A stretch of DNA of 64,000 bases from a bacterium (GCA_029932675.1 JAOZPP010000001.1:1-64000), one strand, 5' to 3'. Shown: positions 17,756-27,499, counted from the first letter of the stretch. The notes: generated by a model not told the origin, from the letters alone. Translations and numbers: made by a program.

Positions 17756-20021
17756 CTTTCTCCCTAGTAAAGTTCACAGTGGGTTTATAGGCAGGGATCA
17801 TCTCTTTCAGCTTCTTTATAATCTCTTCTCTTTTTACCTGGTGAGCTAATTCTTCCAGACCCTGCACATCGGACTCCAACTTCTCCCAATCATAGTAAAC
17901 CGGTTGGGCAACGAGTATCTTCTCATGGGAAGTAGGTTGCACACCCTCCCCTTCCACAAAGAGTTCTTCGTGGAGCTTTTCCCCCTTGCGCAGGCCGCAG
18001 AACTTGATCTGCACATCCTCATCTGGGTCGAGGCCAGACAAGGAGATCATATCCCTAGCCAGATCGACTATCTTTAATGGTTCCCCCATATCTAAGAGAA
18101 GGATGTCCCCCCCTCTCCCTAAGGCACCCGCCTGCATCACTAACTGGGCGGCTTCGGAGAGGGTCATAAAATACCTGGTCACCTCCGGATGGGTAACGGT
18201 AATTGGCCCCCCTCTAGCGATCTGGTGTTGAAAGATGGGAACCACCGAGCCTTGGCTGCCCAAAACATTTCCAAACCTTACAGTAACAAACTGAGTTTGG
18301 CTCTGCTTAGAAAAGCCCTGCACATAAAGTTCAGCTATTCTTTTGGTTGCTCCCATAACCGATGAGGGCCTCACTGCCTTGTCTGTGGAGATCATTACAA
18401 ATTTCTCAACCTTAGCTTGATGGGCAATTAGGACAATCCTTTTTGTGCCCAAGATGTTATTTAAGACGGCCTCCTCTGGATGATCTTCCATCAGGGGAAC
18501 GTGCTTATAGGCAGCGGAGTGGAAGATAACCTGGGGATTAAGGTTGTTCATGATCCTCTTCAGCTTCTCCCCGTTGTTGATGTCACAGATGAGCGGGCAG
18601 AGGTAAAGATCGGGGAACTTCTCCCTCAACTCCATCTCAATATAGAAAAGGCTGTTCTCCGCTCGATCCAAAAGGATCAATTTGGCGGGATGGAAACCAG
18701 CCACCTGGCGACAGAGCTCTGAGCCAATTGATCCCCCTGCTCCGGTAATCAAGACAGCCTTCCCCTCCAAGTACTTGCGAATCAATTCCATATCTAAATC
18801 TACAGGTTCCCTCCCCAGGAGGTCTTCCATCCTTACCTCTCTCACCTGATTGAAGTGTACCTCTCCCCCGATGATCTCCTTAAGAGGGGGGATGGTCAGA
18901 AACTTGGCCCGGGACCTCCGGCAATAGCCAAAGATCCTCCTCATCTGAGCCCCGGTGGCCGAGGGGATGGCAATGATTATCTCCTCCACCCCCCGGGAAT
19001 TTATGAGCTCTGGTATATCCTCACATCTCCCCAATACCGGAACCCCATGGATCTTAACCCCAGCTTTGTTAAGATCATCATCCACAAACCCCACCGGATT
19101 GTAGTCCAAACCCTTGTTCTTCTTTATCTCCCGCAGCAGCATATCCCCGGCGTCTCCCGCTCCCACGATCAGAAGCCTTTTCCCTGAAGATTTAGAGAGA
19201 GGGGGGGTCTCCCGAACTGCCCTGAGGGCAAACCTCATACCCCCAGTTAAAAGAACCACTAACGCCCAGTCGATGACAAAGACAGAACGGGGATACCCGG
19301 CTACCCGTAAGAAATAGATAGGAGCCATAATCACCAAGGAACTGGCCAGAGTCGCCTTTAATATAGAAATTAGTTCATTTATCCCTGCATACTTCCATAT
19401 TCCCCGATAGAGGCCAAAATAGTAAAATGCACCAAACCTAATAATCAACACCAAAGGGAGGGTATTGAGAAATGTGGAGAAATCGTTAGAGGGTATCCTT
19501 CCGCCGAACCTGAGCAGAAAGGCAGAATAGTAACAGATAGCGAAGATAACCAGATCCCCTCCTAGAACTCCCAACCTTTTAATGGTGAGATTGTTAGCCC
19601 TAGCCCCCCCCTTTCCCCTTTCCCCCTTGTAGGCGATCATAAACCTCCAGGAGCCCAAGAAGCCGATGAGGAGAAGCCAGTAAGAGAAGATAACCATCCG
19701 GGTACGGGGGAAAGGATCGGAGAGATCAAATGTAAGCAGAACCAGGATGAAGACGCCAAAGGTAATGGTTCCTGCTAAGGCAATTATCTGATTATAGACA
19801 GAGGCTCCCCGCTTTCTATAGAGGCCAAAGAGGGTAAAGAGGAAAAGCCAAAAACCGGTGACCACCGCAGCGGGCACCAGATAATTGCTCGGGGAGACAG
19901 GTAGCTTCTCCCCAGGCAACAATCCTGATTGGAACCTCAACCAAAAGACGCCAAAGAAGGCCAGATTAACCAATACAGCATCGATTGCTATCTTCTCAAA
20001 CAAATAAAGTTTCCCCTTCAT
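17748..20021 (-). CDS. CapD/FlaA1-type nucleotide-sugar 4,6-dehydratase with duplicated membrane module
   Basis: A protein of 757 aa, about 130 longer than usual PglF/WbpM-type enzymes. There are two successive N-terminal four-helix membrane modules (residues ~1-125 and ~145-270). A first Rossmann segment ('VGAGDAGD', from Val286) and the catalytic SDR domain with 'TGAGGSIG' (426-433) follow. The active-site pattern Asp547-Lys548, Met556, Lys560 has the spacing seen in membrane UDP-GlcNAc 4,6-dehydratases, where Met replaces the usual Tyr. It should make a 4-keto-6-deoxy sugar nucleotide that the nearby DegT aminotransferase could aminate. The extra first module resembles the membrane part of PHPT-type initiating transferases, which the adjacent transferase lacks. 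Confidence 0.85.
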   Translation of the reverse strand: MKGKLYLFEKIAIDAVLVNLAFFGVFWLRFQSGLLPGEKLPVSPSNYLVPAAVVTGFWLFLFTLFGLYRKRGASVYNQIIALAGTITFGVFILVLLTFDLSDPFPRTRMVIFSYWLLLIGFLGSWRFMIAYKGERGKGGARANNLTIKRLGVLGGDLVIFAICYYSAFLLRFGGRIPSNDFSTFLNTLPLVLIIRFGAFYYFGLYRGIWKYAGINELISILKATLASSLVIMAPIYFLRVAGYPRSVFVIDWALVVLLTGGMRFALRAVRETPPLSKSSGKRLLIVGAGDAGDMLLREIKKNKGLDYNPVGFVDDDLNKAGVKIHGVPVLGRCEDIPELINSRGVEEIIIAIPSATGAQMRRIFGYCRRSRAKFLTIPPLKEIIGGEVHFNQVREVRMEDLLGREPVDLDMELIRKYLEGKAVLITGAGGSIGSELCRQVAGFHPAKLILLDRAENSLFYIEMELREKFPDLYLCPLICDINNGEKLKRIMNNLNPQVIFHSAAYKHVPLMEDHPEEAVLNNILGTKRIVLIAHQAKVEKFVMISTDKAVRPSSVMGATKRIAELYVQGFSKQSQTQFVTVRFGNVLGSQGSVVPIFQHQIARGGPITVTHPEVTRYFMTLSEAAQLVMQAGALGRGGDILLLDMGEPLKIVDLARDMISLSGLDPDEDVQIKFCGLRKGEKLHEELFVEGEGVQPTSHEKILVAQPVYYDWEKLESDVQGLEELAHQVKREEIIKKLKEMIPAYKPTVNFTREKDA

Positions 20022-20601
20022 TGAATAATACTCGAAAGATTGTCCTCCAGATTAGCTTGCAATCCCCCCAGAGGGAACTCTGTTCAATATATCTCAAGTT
20101 CAATTTAAGCTTTTCGGGCATAACTGTCAACAGATATTCAGTTTCCACATCTTCATCATTGTTAAGCATTTCGGATTCGTTGAGATATTGAAGGGAGGCC
20201 AAGTCAGTGATACCTGGTTTGACCTGAAGAACCTTCCTCTGTTCCGCGGTATATCTCTCCACATATCGGGGGACCTCAGGCCTTGGCCCTACCAAACTCA
20301 TCTCCCCTCTTAACACATTCATCAATTGAGGCAATTCATCGAGTTTGTATCTGCGAAGGACTCTGCCGACTCGGGTTATACGCACATCATCTTTAATGGT
20401 AACCTGGAGTCCCTCTGTATTTCGCATAGTGCGAAACTTAAAAATCCTGAACCTTTTACCATCCTTGCCCACCCTCCATTGTCGAAAAAATACAGGACCC
20501 TTAGACTCAAGTTTTATAAAAAAAGAAATAAGCAAGAAGGGGAGAGACAAAAACAGCAAACCGAAAAACGAAAACAAGAGATCAAAAATCCTCTTTTTCA
20601 T
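19996..20601 (-). CDS. Initiating sugar-1-phosphate transferase (PglC/WcaJ catalytic type)
   Basis: A protein of 201 aa consisting of the catalytic unit only: a re-entrant membrane helix near residues 8-30, then 'FRIFKFRTM', the Asp88-Glu89 dyad in 'KLDELPQL', and 'SLVGPRPE'. This is the small monotopic phosphoglycosyl transferase form. It transfers a sugar phosphate from UDP-sugar to undecaprenyl phosphate on the cytoplasmic face, starting glycan assembly. Its end overlaps the dehydratase gene by 26 bp and its start overlaps the DegT gene by 4 bp. The three form an initiation cassette that fits a UDP-diNAcBac-like or other 4-amino-6-deoxy sugar; the exact sugar is inferred, and no acetyltransferase is seen beside them. 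Confidence 0.87.
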   Translation of the reverse strand: MKKRIFDLLFSFFGLLFLSLPFLLISFFIKLESKGPVFFRQWRVGKDGKRFRIFKFRTMRNTEGLQVTIKDDVRITRVGRVLRRYKLDELPQLMNVLRGEMSLVGPRPEVPRYVERYTAEQRKVLQVKPGITDLASLQYLNESEMLNNDEDVETEYLLTVMPEKLKLNLRYIEQSSLWGDCKLIWRTIFRVLFNEGETLFV

Positions 20602-21794
20602 TTTCTGTAAGTTTTGACAATCTTCCTCACTGCCCTGATTACATCCCCCACATCATCCTCAGTCATCTTAGGATATAAGGGCAGGGAGACCACCCGTTGG
20701 TATAGATCAAAAGCATTGGGAAAATCCTTTGCTCGATAACCGAAACGCTCCCGGTAATACGGATGGAGGTGAAGGGGAATAAAATGCACGCTTGAGCCAA
20801 TTTTCTCCGCTTTCAATGCCTTAATAAACTCAGCCCGATTGATTCTTAACCTCTCTAAAACCAACTGAATAACATAAAGATGCCAAGAATGCTCGACATC
20901 GGGTTTAACCCAAGGGGTAACGAGCTCCGGAAGATCTTTAAATCCTTCATTATACATTTGAGCATATTTTGCCCTTATTTGATGGAAGTCATTTATCCTT
21001 TGGAGTTGATGGATACCAATAGCTGCCTGAATATCGGTGAAGTTATACTTATACCCAAGCCGAACGATCTCGTAATACCAGGACCCCTCCGCTGAATACC
21101 TCATCCAGGCATCTTTGCTTATCCCATGAAGGCTCTTAATTCTCATCATCGCAGTCAAATCCTCATTATCCGTAGCGATCATTCCCCCTTCACCTGTAGT
21201 CAAATTTTTTGTGGCATAGAAACTAAAACAGGTAATATCCCCTATGGTCCCAATCATCCTCCCTTTATATCTAGCGGGAAACGCGTGGGCTGCATCTTCT
21301 ATTACCTTTAAATTATGGCTTTTGGCAATTTCCAAAATCTCATCCATACAGCAGGGCTGCCCCGCAAAATGAACGGGAATAATGGCCTTTGTCTTTGGGG
21401 TTATCTTCGGTAGAATCTCCTCGGGGTCTATATTGAAGGTATCCTTTCTACAATCCACGAAGATTGGTCTTGCTTTAAGATATAGCACAGCCTCAGCAGT
21501 GGAGGTAAAGGTGTAGGGAGTGGTTATCACCTCGTCGCCCTCTTTTACTCCAATCGCATCCAAGGCTAAGTGCAGGGCAGCAGTACAGGAACTGACCGCT
21601 ATGGCATATCGACATCCTATAAATTTGGCAAACTCACTCTCAAACCGCTTTGTCTTCGGTCCAGTGGTAATCCAGCCGGATTGGAGGGTATCTACCACCT
21701 CTTCTATGGCATCTGCATCAATTGAGGGGAGGGAAAAAGGAAGAATAGCCTTCCTTGATACTTTGACATCTAACTCCTTACCTTCCTTATTCAT
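20598..21794 (-). CDS. DegT/DnrJ/EryC1/StrS sugar aminotransferase
   Basis: A protein of 398 aa. PLP-binding Lys196 lies in 'FYATKNLTTGEGG', with the upstream 'VIEDAAHAF' aspartate that contacts the pyridine nitrogen and 'VSSCTAALHLAL' for phosphate binding. The family transaminates keto-sugar nucleotides using glutamate. A 4-keto-6-deoxy sugar from the downstream dehydratase is the likely substrate. A clear AAGGAG site precedes the ATG. Its stop overlaps the sugar-transferase start by 4 bp. A 134-bp gap without visible features separates it from the GT2 gene upstream in the run. Confidence 0.88.
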   Translation of the reverse strand: MNKEGKELDVKVSRKAILPFSLPSIDADAIEEVVDTLQSGWITTGPKTKRFESEFAKFIGCRYAIAVSSCTAALHLALDAIGVKEGDEVITTPYTFTSTAEAVLYLKARPIFVDCRKDTFNIDPEEILPKITPKTKAIIPVHFAGQPCCMDEILEIAKSHNLKVIEDAAHAFPARYKGRMIGTIGDITCFSFYATKNLTTGEGGMIATDNEDLTAMMRIKSLHGISKDAWMRYSAEGSWYYEIVRLGYKYNFTDIQAAIGIHQLQRINDFHQIRAKYAQMYNEGFKDLPELVTPWVKPDVEHSWHLYVIQLVLERLRINRAEFIKALKAEKIGSSVHFIPLHLHPYYRERFGYRAKDFPNAFDLYQRVVSLPLYPKMTEDDVGDVIRAVRKIVKTYRK

Positions 21795-21928
21795 CTTTCT
21801 CCTTGGGGTTCTCTCATAATTTTTATAGAGGGATTATTTCTAAAACTTCATGTATCCCTTTGAACAATAGCAGAACGGATAGACCTTATGGTTTCTGATG
21901 ATATCCTCCACCTATCGTTTACAGTTCT

Positions 21929-22978
21929 TCAAAGCCATTTATGAGCGAATCTCACAAGCCCAACCACGAAGCCTAACCCATAGCTGAGATGAAGCACCGA
22001 AAAAGTCAAAGGCAAAAATAAGAGATACTTCCATCCTCTCTTTTTTGCGATTTGAAAAGAAAAAAATAGTGAACTACAAATGTAACAAACAACAATTAAA
22101 CCAAACAAGTATATAAATTCAGACTTGATTATTCCTAATGTAAGAGTAACGATTAGGCCTAAAACAAATGTGGGAGGCACAAAGTGCCTTAGCATCATCA
22201 TCTTTGGATGTTTCTGTAAAACCCTAACTTTCCAGAAACCATATTGGAAATATTGCTTCCAGAGTTTGCGAAGCGAAGGACGAGCATAATAAAAGGAGAC
22301 GATCTCTGGCCTCAAGAGAATTTTGCCACCTCTCTCCCGAAGCCTATAGTTAAACTCGTCGTCCTGACACCTTACGAGCTCTTCCTCAAATAATCCAATC
22401 TTCTCAAAAACCTCTTTTTTATAACATCCAAAGGGAACGGTGTCCACAAATCTCGATTCCTTACTCCCTATCCTGAAATACACATTACCTACTCCAAAAG
22501 GCGAGGATAAAGCATACGCAATGGCCTTGGCAGAATCAGAATCTTCTGCCGGAAGAGTTATCCATAATCCACCTACATTATTAGCCTCGGCATTTTGCAA
22601 ATGCTTAACACATTTGAAAACATAATTTGGGGCATATCTATTATGAGCATCCATTCTCATTATTATTTCCCCTTTGGCGTTTTTTATCCCAATATTCAGA
22701 CCACAAGATACAATCCTCTGTGGATTATCCAGAAGCCTAATAAATGCATACTCTTTAACAAATTTCTCTACGATTTCTCTTGTAGAATCTTCACTCATCC
22801 CATCAACAATAAGAATTTCCATCTTGTCGTGAGGAAAATCGTTTGCAAGAATGGATTCTAAACAACCCTTGATATGTTCCCCCTCATTACGGGTCGGGAT
22901 AATAATGGATACTTTTATTGCTTGCTTTTTGTCCTCACTAACTCTATATATTTTTCCTCTATCACCCTCATGTTCCAT
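21929..22978 (-). CDS. Family 2 glycosyltransferase with C-terminal membrane helices
   Basis: A protein of 349 aa. The GT-A fold opens with 'VSIIIPTRNEGEHI' and 'ILIVDGMSED', followed by a metal-site region 'MRMDAHNRY' and the acceptor-side 'CQDDEFNYRLRERGG'. Three hydrophobic helices close the protein (from ~265), placing it at the inner membrane, as in ExoA-like succinoglycan transferases. The only possible start gives a 64-bp overlap with the GT4 gene upstream in the operon, so the first ~20 residues may be read only inefficiently. Donor and acceptor cannot be assigned. Confidence 0.8.
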   Translation of the reverse strand: MEHEGDRGKIYRVSEDKKQAIKVSIIIPTRNEGEHIKGCLESILANDFPHDKMEILIVDGMSEDSTREIVEKFVKEYAFIRLLDNPQRIVSCGLNIGIKNAKGEIIMRMDAHNRYAPNYVFKCVKHLQNAEANNVGGLWITLPAEDSDSAKAIAYALSSPFGVGNVYFRIGSKESRFVDTVPFGCYKKEVFEKIGLFEEELVRCQDDEFNYRLRERGGKILLRPEIVSFYYARPSLRKLWKQYFQYGFWKVRVLQKHPKMMMLRHFVPPTFVLGLIVTLTLGIIKSEFIYLFGLIVVCYICSSLFFSFQIAKKRGWKYLLFLPLTFSVLHLSYGLGFVVGLVRFAHKWL

Positions 22979-24000
22979 CTATAAGATGCCCTTTCCTTAA
23001 TGATTCTAATATTCCTCACTTCTGCCATCATCCTTAATCGCTCTCTTTTTAAAGCTTCTATTATTTTCTCAGCAAGTAGTTGGGAATCATTAGGAGGAAC
23101 CAGGAACCCGTTTTCATTGTCCTGGATCCATTCCCTATTTCCAGCTATGTCTGTGACAACGGGGAATGAACCACAGGCCATTGCCTCTAATAAAGCCATT
23201 GAAGTACTATCTGATAGTGAGGTAGATACATAAACCGGTGATGAAAGTAAGTATTTTATCACCTCCGTATGAGAAATCTTGCCCAAAAATCTAATATGGT
23301 TTTGCATCCCTAGCTTTTCCGCTAAATTCTCTAGGCTCTCCCTTTGTGAACCATCACCTACTAAAATAAATTCAGCTTGAGGAATTCTTTTTATTACTAT
23401 AGGAACAGCAAAGAGGAGACAGGTAAGATTATATAAAGGTTCAAATGCCCTCGTGCTTATGATTAGATTATTTCTTCGGTTGATTCTCTTTCTTTTCACT
23501 TCCTCCAAATCCACCCCATATTGTATTGTAATAATCCTACTGTTACTTGCTCCAAGAGCAAGCAACTTTTCTGAAACGTGGTGAGCAGGGGATGTAATTA
23601 AGTCTGCATTGGAGATGGTCCGGTTCACAAAAAATCTTAAAAGAAACGACTGTTCTGGCGCCATGAGGACATCCGAACCATGTGCAGTTACTACATAAGG
23701 ATGAAAACCAGTGAATGACCCAATAAATCCATAACTAGTGAGATAGTGGGCATGAACCAAATCAGGTTGCACCTCATTCTTTACCAGATCCTTAATTAAC
23801 CCAATCTTTAAAAGATACCTCCAGTTACTAATGCCCCCTTTATAGGAAACTTCACTTACACCTATAAAGTGAACCCCAACGTTCTCTATTTTTGCTGGTC
23901 TAAATGAAATAACATCTACCTTGTGTCCCCTCTGTGCAAAATATCTTGCCCACTTTTGAGTATGGATACTTGGAGCATCAGCTAATAGGCATATTTTCAT
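22915..24000 (-). CDS. Family 4 glycosyltransferase
   Basis: A protein of 361 aa of GT-B fold. The N-terminal acceptor domain begins 'KICLLADAPSIHTQKWARYF'. The C-terminal donor domain contains 'FILVGDGSQRESL', 'FLGKISHTEVIKYL' and the glutamate pair region 'SMALLEAMACGSFPVV', which in GT4 enzymes holds the nucleotide-sugar phosphate. A cytoplasmic retaining enzyme adding one residue to the lipid-linked oligosaccharide is expected; the sugar is unknown. Local base composition is AT-rich, as in its neighbours. Confidence 0.82.
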   Translation of the reverse strand: MKICLLADAPSIHTQKWARYFAQRGHKVDVISFRPAKIENVGVHFIGVSEVSYKGGISNWRYLLKIGLIKDLVKNEVQPDLVHAHYLTSYGFIGSFTGFHPYVVTAHGSDVLMAPEQSFLLRFFVNRTISNADLITSPAHHVSEKLLALGASNSRIITIQYGVDLEEVKRKRINRRNNLIISTRAFEPLYNLTCLLFAVPIVIKRIPQAEFILVGDGSQRESLENLAEKLGMQNHIRFLGKISHTEVIKYLLSSPVYVSTSLSDSTSMALLEAMACGSFPVVTDIAGNREWIQDNENGFLVPPNDSQLLAEKIIEALKRERLRMMAEVRNIRIIKERASYRWNMRVIEEKYIELVRTKSKQ

Positions 24001-24034
24001 AATTGATTACGCTCTATCTCCCTAACGGAATACT

Positions 24035-25165
24035 TTAGATTTCTTTAGAGAGCAATTTTTCATACAGGTTCTCAATCCTTTTAACCATTATTTTTGAATC
24101 ATATTTTTCATATACAAGCCTCTTCGCTCTTTGTCCCATTGCATTAGCTAAATTCGGGTTCCGTAATAACCATAAGATAGCCTCGGCAAGGGGCTCAGGT
24201 TGAGCCACTGGGACAATAAAACCACATTTATTCTTTTCTAGTAATTGCCGATTTCCCCCTACATCAGTGGCAACCACAGGTTTGCCACAGGCCATTACCT
24301 CCAAAATAGCCAAAGAAAGCCCCTCCTGCAAGGAGGGGAAAACTGCTAAATCAAATGTCTGAATGATTTCTTCGATGTTATCCCTGTGGCCAAGAAATCT
24401 AAAATAAGGCTCCAATCCCAATTTAACTACCAGATTGAAAAGTTCGCCTTTCAGTTCACCAGCCCCTGCTATAATGAATCTGGTTTGAGGAAATTGGCTG
24501 ACCACTTTTTGTACGGCCTTTATTAAGTATTCTTGACCCTTCACTTTTGTCAAGCGACCAATAGTTCCAACTACAAATGCATTTTCCTCTATTCTTAAAG
24601 AGTTCCTTTCCACCTGAGTGCTAACCTTTTTCTTAAATCTACTCAAGTCTATTCCATTGGGGATAACCACAATTTTTTTTGCATTTATTCTGGCCCTCGA
24701 TATTAGAAATGCCTTTGTCTTTTCGTCCGGGACGATTATTATTTCAGAAAAAGAACTCTTAAACCGGTCATACAAATTCCTCACAAATTGGTTTCCCAAA
24801 TCTTCCCTACCTATTCCATGCCTCGTCTCAATTCTTACTGGAACCCGCTCCAAAGCAGCAGCTAACAGGGCCAATCTGGCTGTATGTGTATGTAATAATT
24901 CGAACTTCTTTAATCTCAAGAATTTCACAAAATTGGGGAAAATGTTTAAAAAAAGATGTTTATTTCTTGGAAAAACAGTAGTTTGAATCCCCAATTCTCT
25001 TACCTTTCTAACAAAAGGACCCTGCGTAAAACAAGCCACCTCCACCAAAAACTTCTCTTTGTCAATTCCCTCAAGCAATGTTATCAAATGCCTTTCTGTT
25101 CCGCCAGATTGAGTAGGTCCGATAGTCTCCAAGATTTTATGTCTTGCTTTTCTCACTTTTTCCAT
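24035..25165 (-). CDS. Family 4 glycosyltransferase
   Basis: A protein of 376 aa. The N-terminal half has the glycine-rich 'GPTQSGGTERHLITLLEG' typical of GT4 acceptor domains and 'LLHTHTARLALLAA'. The C-terminal half has 'VGTIGRLTKVKGQEYLI', 'FIIAGAGELKGEL' and 'EGLSLAILEVMACGKPVV'. It differs enough from the adjacent GT4 gene that recent duplication is unlikely. Its start lies within the last 13 bp of the GT2 gene upstream in the operon, suggesting coupled translation. Confidence 0.83.
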   Translation of the reverse strand: MEKVRKARHKILETIGPTQSGGTERHLITLLEGIDKEKFLVEVACFTQGPFVRKVRELGIQTTVFPRNKHLFLNIFPNFVKFLRLKKFELLHTHTARLALLAAALERVPVRIETRHGIGREDLGNQFVRNLYDRFKSSFSEIIIVPDEKTKAFLISRARINAKKIVVIPNGIDLSRFKKKVSTQVERNSLRIEENAFVVGTIGRLTKVKGQEYLIKAVQKVVSQFPQTRFIIAGAGELKGELFNLVVKLGLEPYFRFLGHRDNIEEIIQTFDLAVFPSLQEGLSLAILEVMACGKPVVATDVGGNRQLLEKNKCGFIVPVAQPEPLAEAILWLLRNPNLANAMGQRAKRLVYEKYDSKIMVKRIENLYEKLLSKEI

Positions 25166-26145
25166 TGGGTTAAAGGGTGAGGTCGAAAAACAAAAACAAA
25201 TAATTTAATAAAAGAGGAAAGTATACCCAAAATAGTGATCAAAACCGCACTTCGCAAATCTTTAGAAATCCTCAAATATTTCAACAACAAACAGAGAAAA
25301 GCTAAAATAAGAAAAGAGATAGAAAGTAACCCCCCGATCTTAATTCCTCCCCAAATAAAAAGAAAACCGATAATAAACAAAATTGTCACTGTCCTTTTCA
25401 AATGAAATATAAAACCATAATCTTTCAATTTTTTTTGTTTGAACTTTTTCCTTGCAATTAGATCCCAGCAGGTAAATCTATAACTCCTTTTTAAAAATTT
25501 TGATAGAGTATCTGGTAAGGGATGAAAAACTATCAAATCCGAAATGTACTTTATTTTCGACCCTTCTTCAATGGCCTTATATATGAAAGCACGGTCATAT
25601 CCGATTCTTAGAGTGGTATCAAATCCTCCTAAGCGATAAAAAATAGCCTTTTTATAAAAAAAATTCGTTCCAACAGGTGGAAACCGCTTTACGCAATCCT
25701 CCATATAGTTACAACTATTTTGAGGGAAGGAAATCGTGGAAGCTAAGGTCCTCTCAAAAAAATTTCTTGGATGGCAAACAAATGGTCCAAAAATTATGTC
25801 ATTATCTTCAAATTTCTCACTGGCTTTTGATAACCAGTTCCTACTGGCTACTGCATCTCCATCAATAATGGCAATTCGGTCGTATCTGGCTTTCTCAGTA
25901 CCTAAATTCATACAGGACGCAGCGCCTCTGTTCTCCTCTCTAAAGTAAATTCTGACATTTTTGTAATTTACAAACTCACTTAAAATTTCGTCAGAGGAGT
26001 CGGTAGATCCATCATCAACTATAATCAATTCAAACAAGTGGTAATCTTGATCTAATACAGATAAAACGGTATCCCTTACCGTTGAGGCATTGTTAAATAC
26101 TGGTAGTATTACGGATATTCCCGATTTGATATTCATTGTCATCAC
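25153..26145 (-). CDS. Family 2 glycosyltransferase with C-terminal membrane segments
   Basis: A protein of 330 aa. 'SVILPVFNNASTVRDTVLSV' and 'IIVDDGSTDSSDEI' give the nucleotide-binding half, 'AIIDGDAVASRNWL' the DxD-like metal site, and 'YDRAFIYKAIEEGSKI' the acceptor side. Two to three hydrophobic helices at residues ~250-310 anchor it to the membrane. The first residues, MMTMNIK, offer several starts; the longest overlaps the O-antigen-ligase gene by 53 bp. It probably extends the same lipid-linked glycan as the neighbouring GT4 enzymes. Confidence 0.82.
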   Translation of the reverse strand: MMTMNIKSGISVILPVFNNASTVRDTVLSVLDQDYHLFELIIVDDGSTDSSDEILSEFVNYKNVRIYFREENRGAASCMNLGTEKARYDRIAIIDGDAVASRNWLSKASEKFEDNDIIFGPFVCHPRNFFERTLASTISFPQNSCNYMEDCVKRFPPVGTNFFYKKAIFYRLGGFDTTLRIGYDRAFIYKAIEEGSKIKYISDLIVFHPLPDTLSKFLKRSYRFTCWDLIARKKFKQKKLKDYGFIFHLKRTVTILFIIGFLFIWGGIKIGGLLSISFLILAFLCLLLKYLRISKDLRSAVLITILGILSSFIKLFVFVFRPHPLTQWKK

Positions 26146-27499
26146 AAATTTTACACTCTGAAATTCTTTTCAATACACTCGATAACGCCAGCATAATAAA
26201 AAATATCTTATATTCTTGTACTGATAAGAAAAAACCTGAAATTAGAAACCCAATAAACCCTACCATCAGCCCTCTTGAAATGGCTAACATTTCAAATTCT
26301 TGAAGATCCGAGAATCCCACAGACCCTTTTTGAAAATTCCTTAATGCTAACCAAATAATACCTATGAATGGAATGAATCCAATTACGCCCATCTCGGCAA
26401 GCACTTCTAAATACATATTATGAGCTAAACCTCCAAAAAGCCCAATATATCCTTCAGAAGCGTTAACAAAATTTCCCCAACCTATTCCAAGAAAAGGATG
26501 ATGTAAGAACATGGAGATGCCAGTCTTAAATAACATTAATCTCTTTATGATTGAAAGATCGGCTTGGAAATTTACAATTGATTTAACTCTTAACCAAAAT
26601 TGCGGAGGGACAACCTGAGAGAGAACAAAGGCAATTAGGAAAATACTGAGGAGATTTCGCTTTAGGTTTCGCCGATTGAACAACAATATACCTAAGACTG
26701 AGACCAGGCCAACAACCCCTCCTCGGGAATAAGAGAAAACAATCCCCATAAAAAAAAGGAGAAATAGAACACTGAGGGCTATCCGTTTCCATATTATGAT
26801 CTCTTTCACAAGTAAAGTAAAAATGAGTGGAATGATCATGACTAAAGTAATTGCAAAATAATTAGGATCTGTACTAAAACCTCTCATTCGAAGCAAGTGA
26901 AAAACGTGTATGTATGTCCCCAACCCACTGCTGCAAAAACCATAAACAACACTAAAAGTTAAAATTCCAATAATTACAGAGAGGATTTCATTAATATGTT
27001 TGGACTTAGACACTAAGTTAATAACCAAAATAAAGAAAAAAAAGTCTTTTGACCACGTAAAAAGTGTTTTGAATCCGGTCTCAAAATTCCCTGTATTCAA
27101 AATTGAAAGACACCCTGCAAATAAGAAAACTAATAAGTATTTGCCTTGTTGGTCAAAATAAATGCGGGCTTCGCCGCGATGGACCAAGCGAATTATCCAA
27201 GCGGTGAAAGTAACTATAGCCAAAAAAGCGAATAAACCCTTAATCGAGAATCCATATTCAATCCCAGAAAACCTTATCGCGGCACAACTATATAAACCAA
27301 ATTCCGGTTTGAGGTAGATAATACCAATGGTTGCCAAAATTGCCAAAAAAATTAGGAATTTAATTGGATAGGTGAATAAAAAATAAAAACAGCATATTTC
27401 AAGGAACACTAAACATAGAATGCTCCTGGCCCCATGATCCTTTGTGAGATACAGGTGTCTACCAGATGAGTAACCTTCAGCTTTATTTAGAGTTACCAT
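26093..27499 (-). CDS. O-antigen ligase/polymerase-like membrane protein (Wzy_C/WaaL family)
   Basis: A protein of 468 aa with about eleven membrane helices and a long periplasmic loop containing 'HHPFLGIGWGNF', the conserved patch of the O-antigen ligase superfamily. Upstream, the 'SYSRGGVVGLV' motif is also characteristic. Such proteins either polymerise repeat units or ligate finished glycan to lipid A core or protein on the periplasmic face, and sequence alone does not say which. A second, divergent member of the family lies at 59567-60976, so this window may carry one ligase and one polymerase, or serve two glycans. Confidence 0.8.
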   Translation of the reverse strand: MVTLNKAEGYSSGRHLYLTKDHGARSILCLVFLEICCFYFLFTYPIKFLIFLAILATIGIIYLKPEFGLYSCAAIRFSGIEYGFSIKGLFAFLAIVTFTAWIIRLVHRGEARIYFDQQGKYLLVFLFAGCLSILNTGNFETGFKTLFTWSKDFFFFILVINLVSKSKHINEILSVIIGILTFSVVYGFCSSGLGTYIHVFHLLRMRGFSTDPNYFAITLVMIIPLIFTLLVKEIIIWKRIALSVLFLLFFMGIVFSYSRGGVVGLVSVLGILLFNRRNLKRNLLSIFLIAFVLSQVVPPQFWLRVKSIVNFQADLSIIKRLMLFKTGISMFLHHPFLGIGWGNFVNASEGYIGLFGGLAHNMYLEVLAEMGVIGFIPFIGIIWLALRNFQKGSVGFSDLQEFEMLAISRGLMVGFIGFLISGFFLSVQEYKIFFIMLALSSVLKRISECKICDDNEYQIGNIRNTTSI

